Assembly (NCBI RefSeq): GCF_051013375.1
Contig: NZ_CP142125.1
DNA from: Kordia algicida
Lineage (GTDB): Bacteria; Bacteroidota; Bacteroidia; Flavobacteriales; Flavobacteriaceae
DNA: 64,000 nucleotides
Direction: 5' to 3' (one strand)
The translations under genes and the position numbers were made by a program. The notes beneath the pieces are model-generated. The model had not been told where the DNA came from. It ran no database searches and saw only the letters and a list, made by a program, of their open reading frames with translations. Shown here piece by piece: positions 49,092 to 58,466 of this stretch; positions within the stretch are counted from its first letter, which is position 1; each line of letters opens with the position of its first letter.

Positions 49092-51614
49092 TTAAAAATG
49101 AAATCCAAAGGCACCTGTAACTCCAAATTGGCGTGCATCAATGTTATTTTTGTAGTTTCCACGGAAGTTAAAGTCAATTCGAAAGACTTTAAAGATGTTT
49201 CCAATACCAAGTGAATATTCCCAATATATTTGATTGTTTGGTGCAATTCGTTCTGGAGTAATGCTTCTAAAAGGCAAACTTTGAAACGCAGGAACGTTCA
49301 TGGCGACATTTTCATCTGAAATGCTCCCCCAAACACCGCGAATTCCCACAATTTCACGCAAGTTTAGTTTACGCAATAGCGGAATTCTTGAAAAAATACG
49401 TCCGTTAAAGTTATGTTCTATGTGTAAAGACGTATACGTATCTGTTACAAATTCGTAAAAATTTAACTGTGAAAATGTATTGTGAATAGAGAAATACGCT
49501 TGATTTCCTGGCACAACATTTAACAAACTCAATGGAACTGTTCCAAAAGTTTTTCCAGCTTCTAATGTGGTGTATGTTCTACCAAAACCGCCAATTTGAA
49601 ACGGTTGCCTGTAAAATAATTGCACTCTAGAATAGTTGAAATCGCTGTTAAATAATCCTTCTACTCCACGACTGTAATTGAGGTAAATTCGAGGAAAATC
49701 ATCATTGACAATTTTTCGTTCTACGCCATGACGAATGGTTTTTCTTCCTGGAGTCATATCAATAGAAAAGTTGACTTCCGATTGTACCAAACGATCATTA
49801 ATACCATTTGGTGCTTGCGGATCGAGATACGACAAGCTAAACGTCGTTGGTGACGCAGATCGCATGGTTTTATAAGAACTTCCCAAACGCAACGTAATGT
49901 TTTTCCATGGTTCCATTTGAACCGCAAACGTCGATAGATTAATGTTTGTCAATCGATCACTATTTCCACTGGCAAATAAAGCAGACGATGCAAAACTTCG
50001 TCCTAAAACATTATCATTTACAGTTAAACTCACACCAGTTTGTTCGACATCGCGGCGATTTCCTGCGGAAACAATCAATCGATTTCTTGGGTTTAACAAC
50101 CACTTTCCAGAAATTCCATATTTAAATCGGTTGTCTTTAAAACCGTACGCGCCATAACCTTCTATTCGCCATTTGTCATTGGGACCAAAATAGGTTCGTC
50201 CACCAGCACGCACTCTAATTCCTTCTACATCATTAAATCCAAACGTAGAAAAAATGGGTCCGTAATCAATATTATATTTGTCAAATTCTACATAACCAGA
50301 AGCCAAGATGGAAGCCAAACTATACAAACGTTTGAACTTTGGAACTGTTTTTAGTGTGTCAAGCATTTTATAGACACCTTTTTCGTCTTTATTTAATTTT
50401 TCTAAACGATTTTCTTCCCAAAAGGCATCATCACGCTCGTAAATTTCTTCGTTAAACGGATTAATTTCTTTTTTATAGAATTCATCTGGTTTTTCTTCAT
50501 CAAAAACATAATTGTCATACAAAGTTGTTCGTTTTCCGTACACTCCTTTTGACTTTTCTTTCTTTCTCAAAGCAAAATCAGACAACATATAATCGCGCTT
50601 TAGCAAAAAGACAGAATCATTCAATACATCAAATTCTTGTTCGATATAAATTTCTTTTACCCAGTTGATATTGGCGCTTTTACTTGCTTGAAGATTTATT
50701 TTTTTAATGGCGAACGTAGAATCATTTACCCAAAAATCTCCTTTAAAAGTAAGTTCGTTTTTCCTTCGCGGATAGTACACAATATTGTAACACCATTTGT
50801 TGTCAATATACGCCGTATCGACCAACACATAATTATAGGTATTGATTCCTGTGCGCGACAACGGACTTGTAAAACTCTTATCAAAAAACTTTAAGTAATT
50901 GTCATAAATATCATAATCGGCATACAAATCTTTAATAAAAGCCGTAATGGTTTCGTTGCTACTAAATCCTGAGTTTTTATTTCCGATTAAATCTTCTTTC
51001 TCTTTGTTTTTTATATTATCTCCGTAAACTTTTGAAACGGCTTCGTTGATAAAAATTGGTAAGTATGTTTTTCCTGTAATGCTTGAAGTGTCAATTTCAC
51101 TAAAGATAAATTCCATGCCACGAAACAGTCTACTTTTCATCATGGCACTATCAATTGTATTTAAATCAAACTCTACTTTTTCATACTTATCGTACGCGTA
51201 TTGTTTGAATTGCCGAACACCATTGAAACGTTTTCGCTTCCAAATTTTCCGAAGAATGTCAATTGCAGGATTGTTCTTTTTAGGTTGTTTTCCAGAAACG
51301 ATGACGACAGCATCTAATTTTTCACCATCTTCCAAAACGACTTCCATTTTGTAATTTACCTTCTTGGTCAGTTTCACTTCTTTGGTCGTGTAACCTACAA
51401 AAGAGAACACTACGGTGTCATATGTTTCGTCAGATTCTAAATAAAAACGACCATCTTCATTAGAAATTGTTCCTTGTATAGAATTCTTAAAAACTACGTT
51501 GGCAAAAGGTATTGGTTCACCTGATGCATCTTTGATAACTCCACTTACTTTCGTTTGTGCAAATCCAGTATAGCTGCATAAGATGGCTAAAAAACAATAT
51601 AGTGTAGACTTCAA
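49092..51614 (-). CDS. DUF5686 / carboxypeptidase-like regulatory domain outer-membrane protein
   Basis: 840 residues. Signal peptide MKSTLYCFLAILCSYTGFAQ, then a carboxypeptidase-regulatory-like beta sandwich (about 22-95, GVIKDASGEPIPFANVVFKN). The DUF5686 region follows (AIDILRKIWKRKRFNGVRQF near 118; LKRDYMLSDFALRKKEKSKG near 345). A C-terminal half with alternating strands of an outer-membrane barrel ends in FGVTGAFGFHF, a good C-terminal barrel signal. Function unknown; the family is near-universal in Bacteroidota. It is followed by, and separate from, the pyruvate dehydrogenase gene. Confidence 0.88.
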   Translation of the reverse strand: MKSTLYCFLAILCSYTGFAQTKVSGVIKDASGEPIPFANVVFKNSIQGTISNEDGRFYLESDETYDTVVFSFVGYTTKEVKLTKKVNYKMEVVLEDGEKLDAVVIVSGKQPKKNNPAIDILRKIWKRKRFNGVRQFKQYAYDKYEKVEFDLNTIDSAMMKSRLFRGMEFIFSEIDTSSITGKTYLPIFINEAVSKVYGDNIKNKEKEDLIGNKNSGFSSNETITAFIKDLYADYDIYDNYLKFFDKSFTSPLSRTGINTYNYVLVDTAYIDNKWCYNIVYYPRRKNELTFKGDFWVNDSTFAIKKINLQASKSANINWVKEIYIEQEFDVLNDSVFLLKRDYMLSDFALRKKEKSKGVYGKRTTLYDNYVFDEEKPDEFYKKEINPFNEEIYERDDAFWEENRLEKLNKDEKGVYKMLDTLKTVPKFKRLYSLASILASGYVEFDKYNIDYGPIFSTFGFNDVEGIRVRAGGRTYFGPNDKWRIEGYGAYGFKDNRFKYGISGKWLLNPRNRLIVSAGNRRDVEQTGVSLTVNDNVLGRSFASSALFASGNSDRLTNINLSTFAVQMEPWKNITLRLGSSYKTMRSASPTTFSLSYLDPQAPNGINDRLVQSEVNFSIDMTPGRKTIRHGVERKIVNDDFPRIYLNYSRGVEGLFNSDFNYSRVQLFYRQPFQIGGFGRTYTTLEAGKTFGTVPLSLLNVVPGNQAYFSIHNTFSQLNFYEFVTDTYTSLHIEHNFNGRIFSRIPLLRKLNLREIVGIRGVWGSISDENVAMNVPAFQSLPFRSITPERIAPNNQIYWEYSLGIGNIFKVFRIDFNFRGNYKNNIDARQFGVTGAFGFHF

Positions 51615-51634
51615 TTTTTTATCTTTTTAAAAAC

Positions 51635-51670
51635 AAAAACTTCATCAACAAACATGCCGATGAAGTTTTT
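51635..51670 (-). terminator. Terminator of pdhB
   Basis: AAAAACTTCATC/GATGAAGTTTTT stem, 20 bases after the pdhB stop codon on the minus strand. Confidence 0.85.
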
Positions 51671-51690
51671 ATAACGTTAAAAGTACAATT

Positions 51691-52668
51691 TTATTTGTAC
51701 ATAACTTTCTTTACAGCTTTGATAACATCGTTTTTATTTGGCAACCATTCTTCCAATAATGCTGGAGAATATGGTGCTGGCGTATCTGCTGTATTTATTT
51801 TTTGAATTGGCGCATCTAAATAATCAAAAGCCTGTGCTTGTACTTGATATACAATTTCTGTAGAAACATTTCCAAACGGCCAAGCTTCTTCCAAAATTAC
51901 CAATCTATTTGTTTTCTTTACGGATGTTAAAATTGCATCATGATCCATTGGTCGAATGGTACGTAAATCGATCACTTCACAAGAAATTCCTTCTTCTGCT
52001 AATTCATCAGCCGCTTTGTACGCTTCTTTGATAATTTTACCAAAAGAAACAATAGTTACATCATCTCCTTCACGTTTTATATCTGCAACTCCTAATGGAA
52101 TTGTATATTCCCCTTCAGGAACTTCACCTTTATCTCCATACATTTGCTCAGATTCCATAAAAATAACAGGATCATCATCTCTAATAGATGATTTCAATAA
52201 TCCTTTGGCGTCATATGGATTTGAAGGAACAACCACTTTTAAACCTGGACAGTTTGCATACCAACTTTCAAAAGCTTGTGAGTGCGTTGCAGCTAATTGC
52301 CCCGCAGAAGCTGTAGGACCACGAAAAACAATAGGAATATTCAATTGTCCGCCTGACATTTGACGCATTTTTGCTGCATTATTGATAATTTGGTCAATTC
52401 CTACCAATGAGAAGTTGAACGTCATAAACTCAATAATAGGTCTGTTTCCGTTCATCGCAGAACCAACTCCAATACCTGCAAAACCTAATTCTGCAATTGG
52501 CGTGTCAATAACTCTGTCTGCTCCAAACTCGTCAAGCATTCCTTTAGAAGCTTTGTAAGCTCCGTTATATTCGGCAACTTCTTCTCCCATTAGGTAAATG
52601 CTATCGTCAGTGCGCATTTCTTCGCTCATAGCTTCAGCTACCGCTTCTCTAAACTGTATTGTTCTCAT
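51691..52668 (-). CDS. pdhB: Pyruvate dehydrogenase E1 component, beta subunit
   Basis: 325 residues. Opens MRTIQFREAVAEAMSEEM; contains EEVAEYNGAYKASKGMLDEFG near 30-50, DTPIAELGFAGIGVGSAMNG near 57-76, GPTASAGQLAATHSQAFESW near 117 and CEVIDLRTIRPMD near 235. With the alpha subunit it decarboxylates pyruvate using thiamine diphosphate in the E1 component. pdhA and the E2 gene are not adjacent on either side, unlike in many bacteria. Branched-chain or other 2-oxoacid specificity cannot be fully excluded, but the sequence is the typical flavobacterial PdhB. Confidence 0.92.
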   Translation of the reverse strand: MRTIQFREAVAEAMSEEMRTDDSIYLMGEEVAEYNGAYKASKGMLDEFGADRVIDTPIAELGFAGIGVGSAMNGNRPIIEFMTFNFSLVGIDQIINNAAKMRQMSGGQLNIPIVFRGPTASAGQLAATHSQAFESWYANCPGLKVVVPSNPYDAKGLLKSSIRDDDPVIFMESEQMYGDKGEVPEGEYTIPLGVADIKREGDDVTIVSFGKIIKEAYKAADELAEEGISCEVIDLRTIRPMDHDAILTSVKKTNRLVILEEAWPFGNVSTEIVYQVQAQAFDYLDAPIQKINTADTPAPYSPALLEEWLPNKNDVIKAVKKVMYK

Positions 52669-53198
52669 ACAATTGATGTTATTTTTAAAAAAGTGAAAAA
52701 CAAAAATAACAATTAATTCTAAAACTTAGAATGACAAAATCAAACATTTCTCAAACTCATGTCTTTTTGTGAAATCTTTAGTAAAATCGGCATTCTTTTG
52801 CTAAATCTTCTTTATTTTTTATTTCGAGAAACATCAAAAATTACCTGGATGTTTACATAGGTAGAAAATGTTGTACAAAAAAACGGACAAATCTTTCTTT
52901 TTTTGAATAAAAATTTCAAAAAATGAAATCGCAAATAATGATTAAAATACAAGTGAAAAGTTTTATGAAAACGTTTGCATTCGAGAAATTTCTACAAAAA
53001 CAAAAGAAAAACAGCAATGCTCATTATTATAAAAAACTGAGAAATTAGACTCAAAATCGCTTAAATATTACAGATAATTAAAAAAAATAGATGGAAAATG
53101 AAAAATAATTGAATTTTATTATGCATGCATAGCATTTTTAGAGAAATTATCAGTATCTTCGTAAAAAATTTCAAAAAACACTAAAATATATATTACCC
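52669..53198. other. Long intergenic region between pdhB and etfB (divergent promoters)
   Basis: 530 very AT-rich bases. It must hold promoters for both genes; TATCTTCG at 53154-53161 is a candidate -7 box for etfB. A 41-codon basic ORF (52923-53048, plus) starts ATGAAATCGCAAATAATG but shows no recognisable feature. Short TTTCAAAAAA motifs recur (52913-52923, 53168-53178). ATGCATGCAT at 53121-53130 is a small alternating palindrome. Confidence 0.5.
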
Positions 53199-53945
53199 AT
53201 GAAGATATTAGTATGTATTAGTCACGTACCTGACACTACTTCAAAGATCAACTTTACAGAAGGAGATACTAAGTTTGATACCAATGGTGTACAATTTGTT
53301 ATTAACCCAAATGATGAGTTTGGTTTAACGCGCGCTATGTGGTTTAAAGAAAAGCAAGGTGCATCCGTAGATGTTGTCAATGTAGGAGGCGCAGAAACTG
53401 AACCAACATTACGTAAAGCATTAGCTATTGGAGCTGATGGAGCTATCCGTGTGAATGCAGCAGCAACAGACGGATTTTTTGTTGCAAAACAATTAGCAGA
53501 AGTTGTAAAAAACGGTGGTTACGATTTGGTAATTGCAGGTAGAGAATCAATTGATTATAATGGTGGAATGGTTCCTGGAATGTTAGCTGAATTAACAAAT
53601 GCAAATTTTGTAAACAACTGTATCAGTCTTGAAATTGACGGAACTAATGCTACTGCAATGCGCGAAATTGATGGTGGAAAAGAAACTTCTTCTACATCAC
53701 TTCCATTAGTAATTGCTGGTCAAAAAGGATTGGTAGAAGAAAGTGATCTTCGTATTCCAAACATGAGAGGAATTATGATGGCGCGTAAAAAACCTTTAAA
53801 TGTAGTAGAACCTGTAGATGCTTCTGCTGAAACAACTGCGGTAAAATTTGAAAAACCAGCTCCAAAAGGTGCGGTAAAATTAGTTGACGCAGACAATATT
53901 GATGAACTTGTAAACTTACTTCACAACGAAGCAAAAGTGATTTAA
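53199..53945 (+). CDS. etfB: Electron transfer flavoprotein, beta subunit
   Basis: 248 residues. N-terminal MKILVCISHVPDTTSKINF, AMP-binding region VINPNDEFGLTRAMWFKEK near 34, ALAIGADGAIRVN near 75, and the family signature VEESDLRIPNMRGIMMARKKP near 180-200. With EtfA it transfers electrons from acyl-CoA dehydrogenases to the quinone pool. A small palindrome (53977-53997) separates it from etfA by 73 bases. No bifurcation-specific features were evident. Confidence 0.95.
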   Translation: MKILVCISHVPDTTSKINFTEGDTKFDTNGVQFVINPNDEFGLTRAMWFKEKQGASVDVVNVGGAETEPTLRKALAIGADGAIRVNAAATDGFFVAKQLAEVVKNGGYDLVIAGRESIDYNGGMVPGMLAELTNANFVNNCISLEIDGTNATAMREIDGGKETSSTSLPLVIAGQKGLVEESDLRIPNMRGIMMARKKPLNVVEPVDASAETTAVKFEKPAPKGAVKLVDADNIDELVNLLHNEAKVI

Positions 53946-53976
53946 TCAATATTTAATTATTTCAATCTTTAATTAG

Positions 53977-53997
53977 ATCCTGAATCAAGTTCAGGAT
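53977..53997. repeat. Dispersed small palindrome in the etfB-etfA gap
   Basis: ATCCTGAA-TCAAG-TTCAGGAT. Its arms match 25939-25959, and arms and loop nearly match 12125-12145. It could form a hairpin in the etfBA mRNA. Confidence 0.65.
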
Positions 53998-54018
53998 AAT
54001 TTTAAAAAAATTAAAATT

Positions 54019-54987
54019 ATGTCAGTTTTAGTATATACAGAATCAGAACAAGGAAAATTTAAAAAAGCAGCTTTCGAAGTTGCTTCATATGCAAAAGAAG
54101 TTGCAAACCAATTAGGAACCACAGTTACAGCTGTTGCCATCAATGCAGATAACACTGCTGAGCTAGGAAACTATGGAGTAGATAAAGTATTACATGTATC
54201 AGCAGATTCATTAAAAGACTTTAACGCAAAAGCTTACGCTTCTACACTTCACCAAGCAGTAGAAAAAGAAAATGCAAAAGTAGTAATCATCAGTTCAAGT
54301 GCCGATAGCAAAACAATTGCACCAATTTTGGCAGTGAACTTAAAAGCCGGATACGCTTCTAACGTAGTTGCTGCACCAACAAGCACAAGTCCTTTTACCG
54401 TAAAAAGAACGGCTTTTACAAACAAAGCATTCAACATGACAGAAATCAACTCTGATGTAAAAATTGTTGGAGTTTCTAATAATGCGTTTGGATTGGTTGA
54501 AAATTCTGGTGACGCTGCAGCAGAAGACTTTTCTCCTAACTTAGACGATTCATTATTTGGAGTAAAAGTAGATTCAGTTGATAAAGTAACAGGAAAAGTT
54601 ACTATTGCAGATGCAGAAGTTGTTGTTTCGGCTGGTAGAGGATTAAAAGGTCCAGAAAATTGGGGAATGATCGAGGAATTAGCAGACGTTTTAGGCGCTG
54701 CAACTGCCTGTTCAAAACCAGTTTCTGACTTAGGATGGAGACCTCACGGAGAACACGTAGGGCAAACAGGAAAGCCAGTAGCCTCAAACTTATACATTGC
54801 TATTGGAATCTCAGGAGCTATTCAGCATTTAGCTGGAATCAATGCTTCTAAAGTAAAAGTTGTTATCAATACTGATCCTGAAGCACCTTTCTTCAAAGCA
54901 GCAGATTACGGGGTTGTGGGAGATGCTTTTGAAGTTGTTCCACAGCTAATCGAAAAATTGAAAGAATTTAAAGCGAATAACGCATAA
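54019..54987 (+). CDS. etfA: Electron transfer flavoprotein, alpha subunit
   Basis: 322 residues. Variable N-terminal half, then the FAD-binding domain: VVSAGRGLKGPENWGMIEELA near 200, GATACSKPVSDLGWRPHGEH near 222, VGQTGKPVASNLYIAIGISG near 245, NTDPEAPFFKAADYGVVGD near 284. It binds FAD and pairs with EtfB. Followed by a strong terminator. Confidence 0.95.
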   Translation: MSVLVYTESEQGKFKKAAFEVASYAKEVANQLGTTVTAVAINADNTAELGNYGVDKVLHVSADSLKDFNAKAYASTLHQAVEKENAKVVIISSSADSKTIAPILAVNLKAGYASNVVAAPTSTSPFTVKRTAFTNKAFNMTEINSDVKIVGVSNNAFGLVENSGDAAAEDFSPNLDDSLFGVKVDSVDKVTGKVTIADAEVVVSAGRGLKGPENWGMIEELADVLGAATACSKPVSDLGWRPHGEHVGQTGKPVASNLYIAIGISGAIQHLAGINASKVKVVINTDPEAPFFKAADYGVVGDAFEVVPQLIEKLKEFKANNA

Positions 54988-55013
54988 TTTTTTTTAAATT
55001 GTGCCCAACTAAG

Positions 55014-55059
55014 GGCTGTCTAAAATGGGTAAAGCCTTCTTTTTAGACAGCCTTTTTTT
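55014..55059 (+). terminator. Terminator of the etf operon
   Basis: GGCTGTCTAAAA (55014-55025) pairs with TTTTAGACAGCC (55041-55052), then seven T residues. The ATG at 55025 falls inside this hairpin, which rules it out as the start of the next gene. Confidence 0.9.
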
Positions 55060-55081
55060 ATATGAATGCATTCAGACACAA

Positions 55082-55726
55082 ATGAGTTTAGTAAAACTAA
55101 ATATAAAAGGAATCTCATATAGCCAAACTCAAAATGGAGCCTATGCGCTTATTTTGAACGAAGTTGATGGAGACCGAAAACTACCTATCGTTATTGGCGC
55201 TTTTGAAGCCCAATCTATTGCCATTGCACTCGAAAAAGAAATCAAACCCCCGAGACCACTTACACACGATCTTTTCAAAAATTTTGCCGATCGATTTGAT
55301 GTCGTTGTCAAACAAGTCATTATTCATAAATTGGTAGATGGTGTTTTCTATTCGAGTATTATTTGCGAACGCGATAAAATTGAAGAAATTATAGATGCGC
55401 GAACTTCCGACGCCATCGCTTTAGCTTTGCGTTTTGACGCACCAATTTTCACCTACAAAACCATTTTAGACAAAGCCGGAATCTTCTTAAAGTTAACTTC
55501 TAAAGAGGAGGAAGAAGCCGCTGAAAAAGAAAGTATTGTGGTTGATGAACTTTTTACAGATGATGATAGCTTGGATACGGTTGAAGCTACCAAAGACAAC
55601 AGTTTGGCTTCTCTTTCACTTCAAGAATTATACAACATGCTAGATGGCGCTGTGGCAGATGAAGATTATGAAAAAGCAGCCAGATTAAGAGACGAAATTT
55701 CCAATAGAGAGGAAGACAAAAAATAA
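55082..55726 (+). CDS. Bifunctional nuclease family protein (BFN/DUF151) with UVR motif
   Basis: 214 residues from the ATG at 55082, the first ATG after the etf terminator. The BFN domain is residues 1-140 (GISYSQTQNGAYALILNE, RKLPIVIGAFEAQSIAIALE, ARTSDAIALALRFDAPIF). An acidic linker follows, then a C-terminal UVR motif about 178-212 (LYNMLDGAVADEDYEKAARL then RDEISNRE), as in UvrB/ClpC-type interaction helices. The plant and bacterial homologues have DNase/RNase activity. 12 bases separate it from the nucleoside transporter gene, suggesting one transcript. Confidence 0.88.
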   Translation: MSLVKLNIKGISYSQTQNGAYALILNEVDGDRKLPIVIGAFEAQSIAIALEKEIKPPRPLTHDLFKNFADRFDVVVKQVIIHKLVDGVFYSSIICERDKIEEIIDARTSDAIALALRFDAPIFTYKTILDKAGIFLKLTSKEEEEAAEKESIVVDELFTDDDSLDTVEATKDNSLASLSLQELYNMLDGAVADEDYEKAARLRDEISNREEDKK

Positions 55727-55738
55727 ACACCTATTCAC

Positions 55739-57502
55739 ATGCAAAAATTTGTAGCAAGTATTGTAATTGTATGCTGTGTGCTTTTTAATGTACAAGCTCA
55801 AGAAAATGAAATTGATGGAACGTGGGACTTTAGCAGTATAAAAAACTCACAAAATGAAGCAATTATTCCTGTTACAGATGCTGACAAGTTAACGCTAGAA
55901 GTTGGAGAGTTTCAATACCAACTTGCGGCAAAAGATCATTTAAAAGCAAGCGGAGATTATATTTATCAAAACAAACTTTTGGTATTTTATTACAACGAAC
56001 CGACAGACACCATTCGCAAATACAAAATCACGACACTTACTGATTCGACGTTAGTCTTTAAGGAAAAAGGTGTTTTTTATCATTTTGAAAAATCTGAAGA
56101 CAAAACTGATGAAGTTGTAGCTACTGAAGATGCCGAAATACAACAAATTTTACCCAGCGAAGGATTTACATTAAATAGTTTTTTACGTGGAGTGTTGGGA
56201 ATGTTTGTCTTACTTATTATTGCTTTTTTATGCAGTAGCAATCGAAAAGCCATCAATTGGAAAACGGTTGGACTTGGTTTGGCTTTCCAACTTATTATTG
56301 CTATTGGAGTTTTAAAAGTAGGATTTATAAAAACTGGATTTGAACTTGTAGGACAATTATTTATAGAAATACTAAATTACACCAAGGCAGGAAGTGAATT
56401 CTTGTTTGGTGGCATGATGAATGTAGAATCTTTTGGATTTATTTTTGCTTTTCAAGTACTACCAACAATCATCTTCTTTTCTGCACTCACATCTGTTTTA
56501 TTCTATTTAGGAATCATCCAATATATTGTAAAAGCATTGGCAAAATTACTGACCAAATTACTCGGGATTTCTGGAGCAGAAAGTTTATCTGTTGCCGGAA
56601 ATATCTTTTTAGGACAAACAGAAGCGCCTTTATTAATTAAGGCATATTTAGAGAAAATGACACGTTCCGAAATCCTGTTAGTAATGATTGGTGGAATGGC
56701 AACCGTTGCAGGAGCAGTTCTTGCTGCATACATTGGATTCTTAGGTGGCGATGATCCTGATTTACAATTGGTATACGCAAAACACTTATTAGCCGCATCC
56801 GTAATGGCAGCACCAGGCGCAATTGTAATTTCAAAAATATTATATCCGCAAACGGAAAAAATTGATAATGACGTAAAGGTTTCGCAAGAAAAAATAGGTT
56901 CAAATATACTAGATGCTATTGCTAATGGAACAACAGAAGGCTTAAAACTTGCTGTAAATGTGGGAGCTATGCTTTTGGTTTTCGTAGCGTTTATAGCAAT
57001 GATTAATGGAATTCTAGGATCAATTGCAGGATTTGATGGTATCACGATAGCCTCAATGAATATTGATTGGCATTTTACATCACTTAATGAAGTTATTGCA
57101 AATAATACTCCCTATGAATCTTTATCTCTTGAATTTATTTTAGGCTACACTTTTGCACCGTTGATGTGGTTGATTGGAGTTGACAGTCAAGATATGTCTT
57201 TAATGGGACAATTGTTAGGAATTAAACTAGCAGCAAGTGAATTTATAGGATATATTCAATTAGCAGAATTGAAAGATGTTACCAATGCTGTTCATCTTAC
57301 GTACAATAAGTCGATCATCATGGCAACATATATGTTGTGTGGTTTTGCCAATTTTGCTTCGATCGGAATTCAAATTGGTGGCATTGGCTCTTTAGCACCA
57401 GGACAACGTAAAACACTTTCTGAATTTGGAATTAAGGCTTTAATTGGTGGAACAATTGCTTCGTTAATCTCAGCTACCATTGCAGGAATGTTGATTGGAT
57501 AA
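55739..57502 (+). CDS. Concentrative nucleoside transporter (NupC/CNT) with N-terminal exported lipocalin-like domain
   Basis: 587 residues. Signal peptide (MQKFVASIVIVCCVLFNVQAQ region), then a small beta-rich domain about 22-125 (IDGTWDFSSIKN, ASGDYIYQNKLLVFYYN) of lipocalin-like character. From about 140 comes a CNT core with 8 or more membrane helices (GLAFQLIIAIGVLKVGF, FAFQVLPTIIFFSALTSVLF). The substrate motifs are GAESLSVAGNIFLGQTEAPL near 278 and the late CGFANFASIGIQIGGIGSLAP near 538. It imports nucleosides with Na+ or H+. It precedes the thymidylate synthase gene by 117 bases with a terminator between. Confidence 0.92.
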   Translation: MQKFVASIVIVCCVLFNVQAQENEIDGTWDFSSIKNSQNEAIIPVTDADKLTLEVGEFQYQLAAKDHLKASGDYIYQNKLLVFYYNEPTDTIRKYKITTLTDSTLVFKEKGVFYHFEKSEDKTDEVVATEDAEIQQILPSEGFTLNSFLRGVLGMFVLLIIAFLCSSNRKAINWKTVGLGLAFQLIIAIGVLKVGFIKTGFELVGQLFIEILNYTKAGSEFLFGGMMNVESFGFIFAFQVLPTIIFFSALTSVLFYLGIIQYIVKALAKLLTKLLGISGAESLSVAGNIFLGQTEAPLLIKAYLEKMTRSEILLVMIGGMATVAGAVLAAYIGFLGGDDPDLQLVYAKHLLAASVMAAPGAIVISKILYPQTEKIDNDVKVSQEKIGSNILDAIANGTTEGLKLAVNVGAMLLVFVAFIAMINGILGSIAGFDGITIASMNIDWHFTSLNEVIANNTPYESLSLEFILGYTFAPLMWLIGVDSQDMSLMGQLLGIKLAASEFIGYIQLAELKDVTNAVHLTYNKSIIMATYMLCGFANFASIGIQIGGIGSLAPGQRKTLSEFGIKALIGGTIASLISATIAGMLIG

Positions 57503-57532
57503 ATTACAGTTAATAACCTATTGATAAAATAC

Positions 57533-57568
57533 AAACGCTTTGGTTTATAATCAATGCGTTTTTTTTAT
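57533..57568 (+). terminator. Terminator after the nucleoside transporter gene
   Basis: AAACGC/GCGTTT stem with inner TTG/CAA pairs, then eight T residues, about 30 bases after the stop codon. Confidence 0.75.
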
Positions 57569-57618
57569 TTTTACTAACCACAAAAAACTGCATTGCAACG
57601 CTATTAAAACAAAACATC

Positions 57619-58444
57619 ATGAGACAATATTTAGATCTTGTAAAACATGTATTAGAACACGGAAATGAAAAAGGAGATCGTACAGGAAACTGGAACCAAA
57701 AGTGTATTTGGCTACCAAATGCGTTTTGACCTCAGCGAAGGTTTTCCTATGGTGACCACCAAAAAATTACACCTAAAATCTATTATTCATGAGTTGTTAT
57801 GGTTTATAAAAGGAGATACAAATATTAAATACCTTCAAGAGAATGGCGTTCGCATTTGGAATGAATGGGCAGACGAAAATGGCGATTTAGGTCCCGTGTA
57901 CGGTCATCAATGGCGAAATTGGAATAGTGAAAGCATCGATCAACTATCAGAAGTAATTGAAACTTTAAAAAACAATCCAAACAGTCGTCGCATGATGGTT
58001 TCTGCGTGGAATCCAAGTGTGTTGCCTAATACAAAAGTTTCATTCAGTGAAAACGTAGCCAACGGAAAAGCTGCGTTGCCACCTTGCCATGCGTTTTTTC
58101 AATTTTATGTAGCTGACGGGAAATTATCTTGCCAATTGTACCAACGAAGTGCTGATGTATTCTTAGGCGTTCCGTTTAATATTGCTTCCTATGCTTTGCT
58201 CACTATGATGATGGCACAAGTTTGCGGATACGAATACGGAGATTTTATTCACACTTTTGGCGATGCGCATATTTACAGCAATCATTTTGAGCAAGTAAAA
58301 TTGCAACTTACCAGAGAACCCTATCCATTACCAACTATGAAAATTAATCCAGAAATTAAAAGTATTTTTGACTTTACTTTTGAAGATTTCGAATTGGTAA
58401 ACTATCAACATCATCCGCGAATAAAAGGTGCGGTTGCTATTTAA
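57619..58444 (+). pseudogene. thyA: Thymidylate synthase gene with a one-base frameshift
   Basis: The true start is the ATG at 57619, giving MRQYLDLVKHVLEHGNEKGD then RTG. From there the frame runs into a stop. The rest of ThyA continues in another frame as TGTKSVFGYQMRFDLSEGF. Removing one A from the AAA at 57687-57689 restores the usual D-R-T-G-T-G-T-K. Downstream all is intact: NSRRMMVSAWNPS near 125, the catalytic Cys in ALPPCHAFFQFY near 150, and VYGHQWRNW. The intact reading would be 274 residues. Starting instead at the ATG at 57665 would lose the phosphate-binding Arg and the first helix. It could be a sequencing error, since the enzyme is essential without thymidine, or a real lesion. 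Confidence 0.85.
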
Positions 58445-58466
58445 AAATTCTCTTTAAATCAAATTT

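Noticed and set aside
52923..53048. 41-codon basic ORF in the pdhB-etfB gap
   Set aside because: Lys-rich composition is expected of AT-rich DNA; there is no signal, domain, or attenuator next to it.
55025..55081. N-terminal extension of the bifunctional nuclease from the ATG at 55025
   Set aside because: The ATG lies inside the stem of the etfA terminator; the family starts at the ATG at 55082.
57665..57700. ATG at 57665 as the natural start of thymidylate synthase
   Set aside because: The upstream frame encodes the family's own N-terminus up to DRTG, so this ATG is only in frame because of a one-base insertion.
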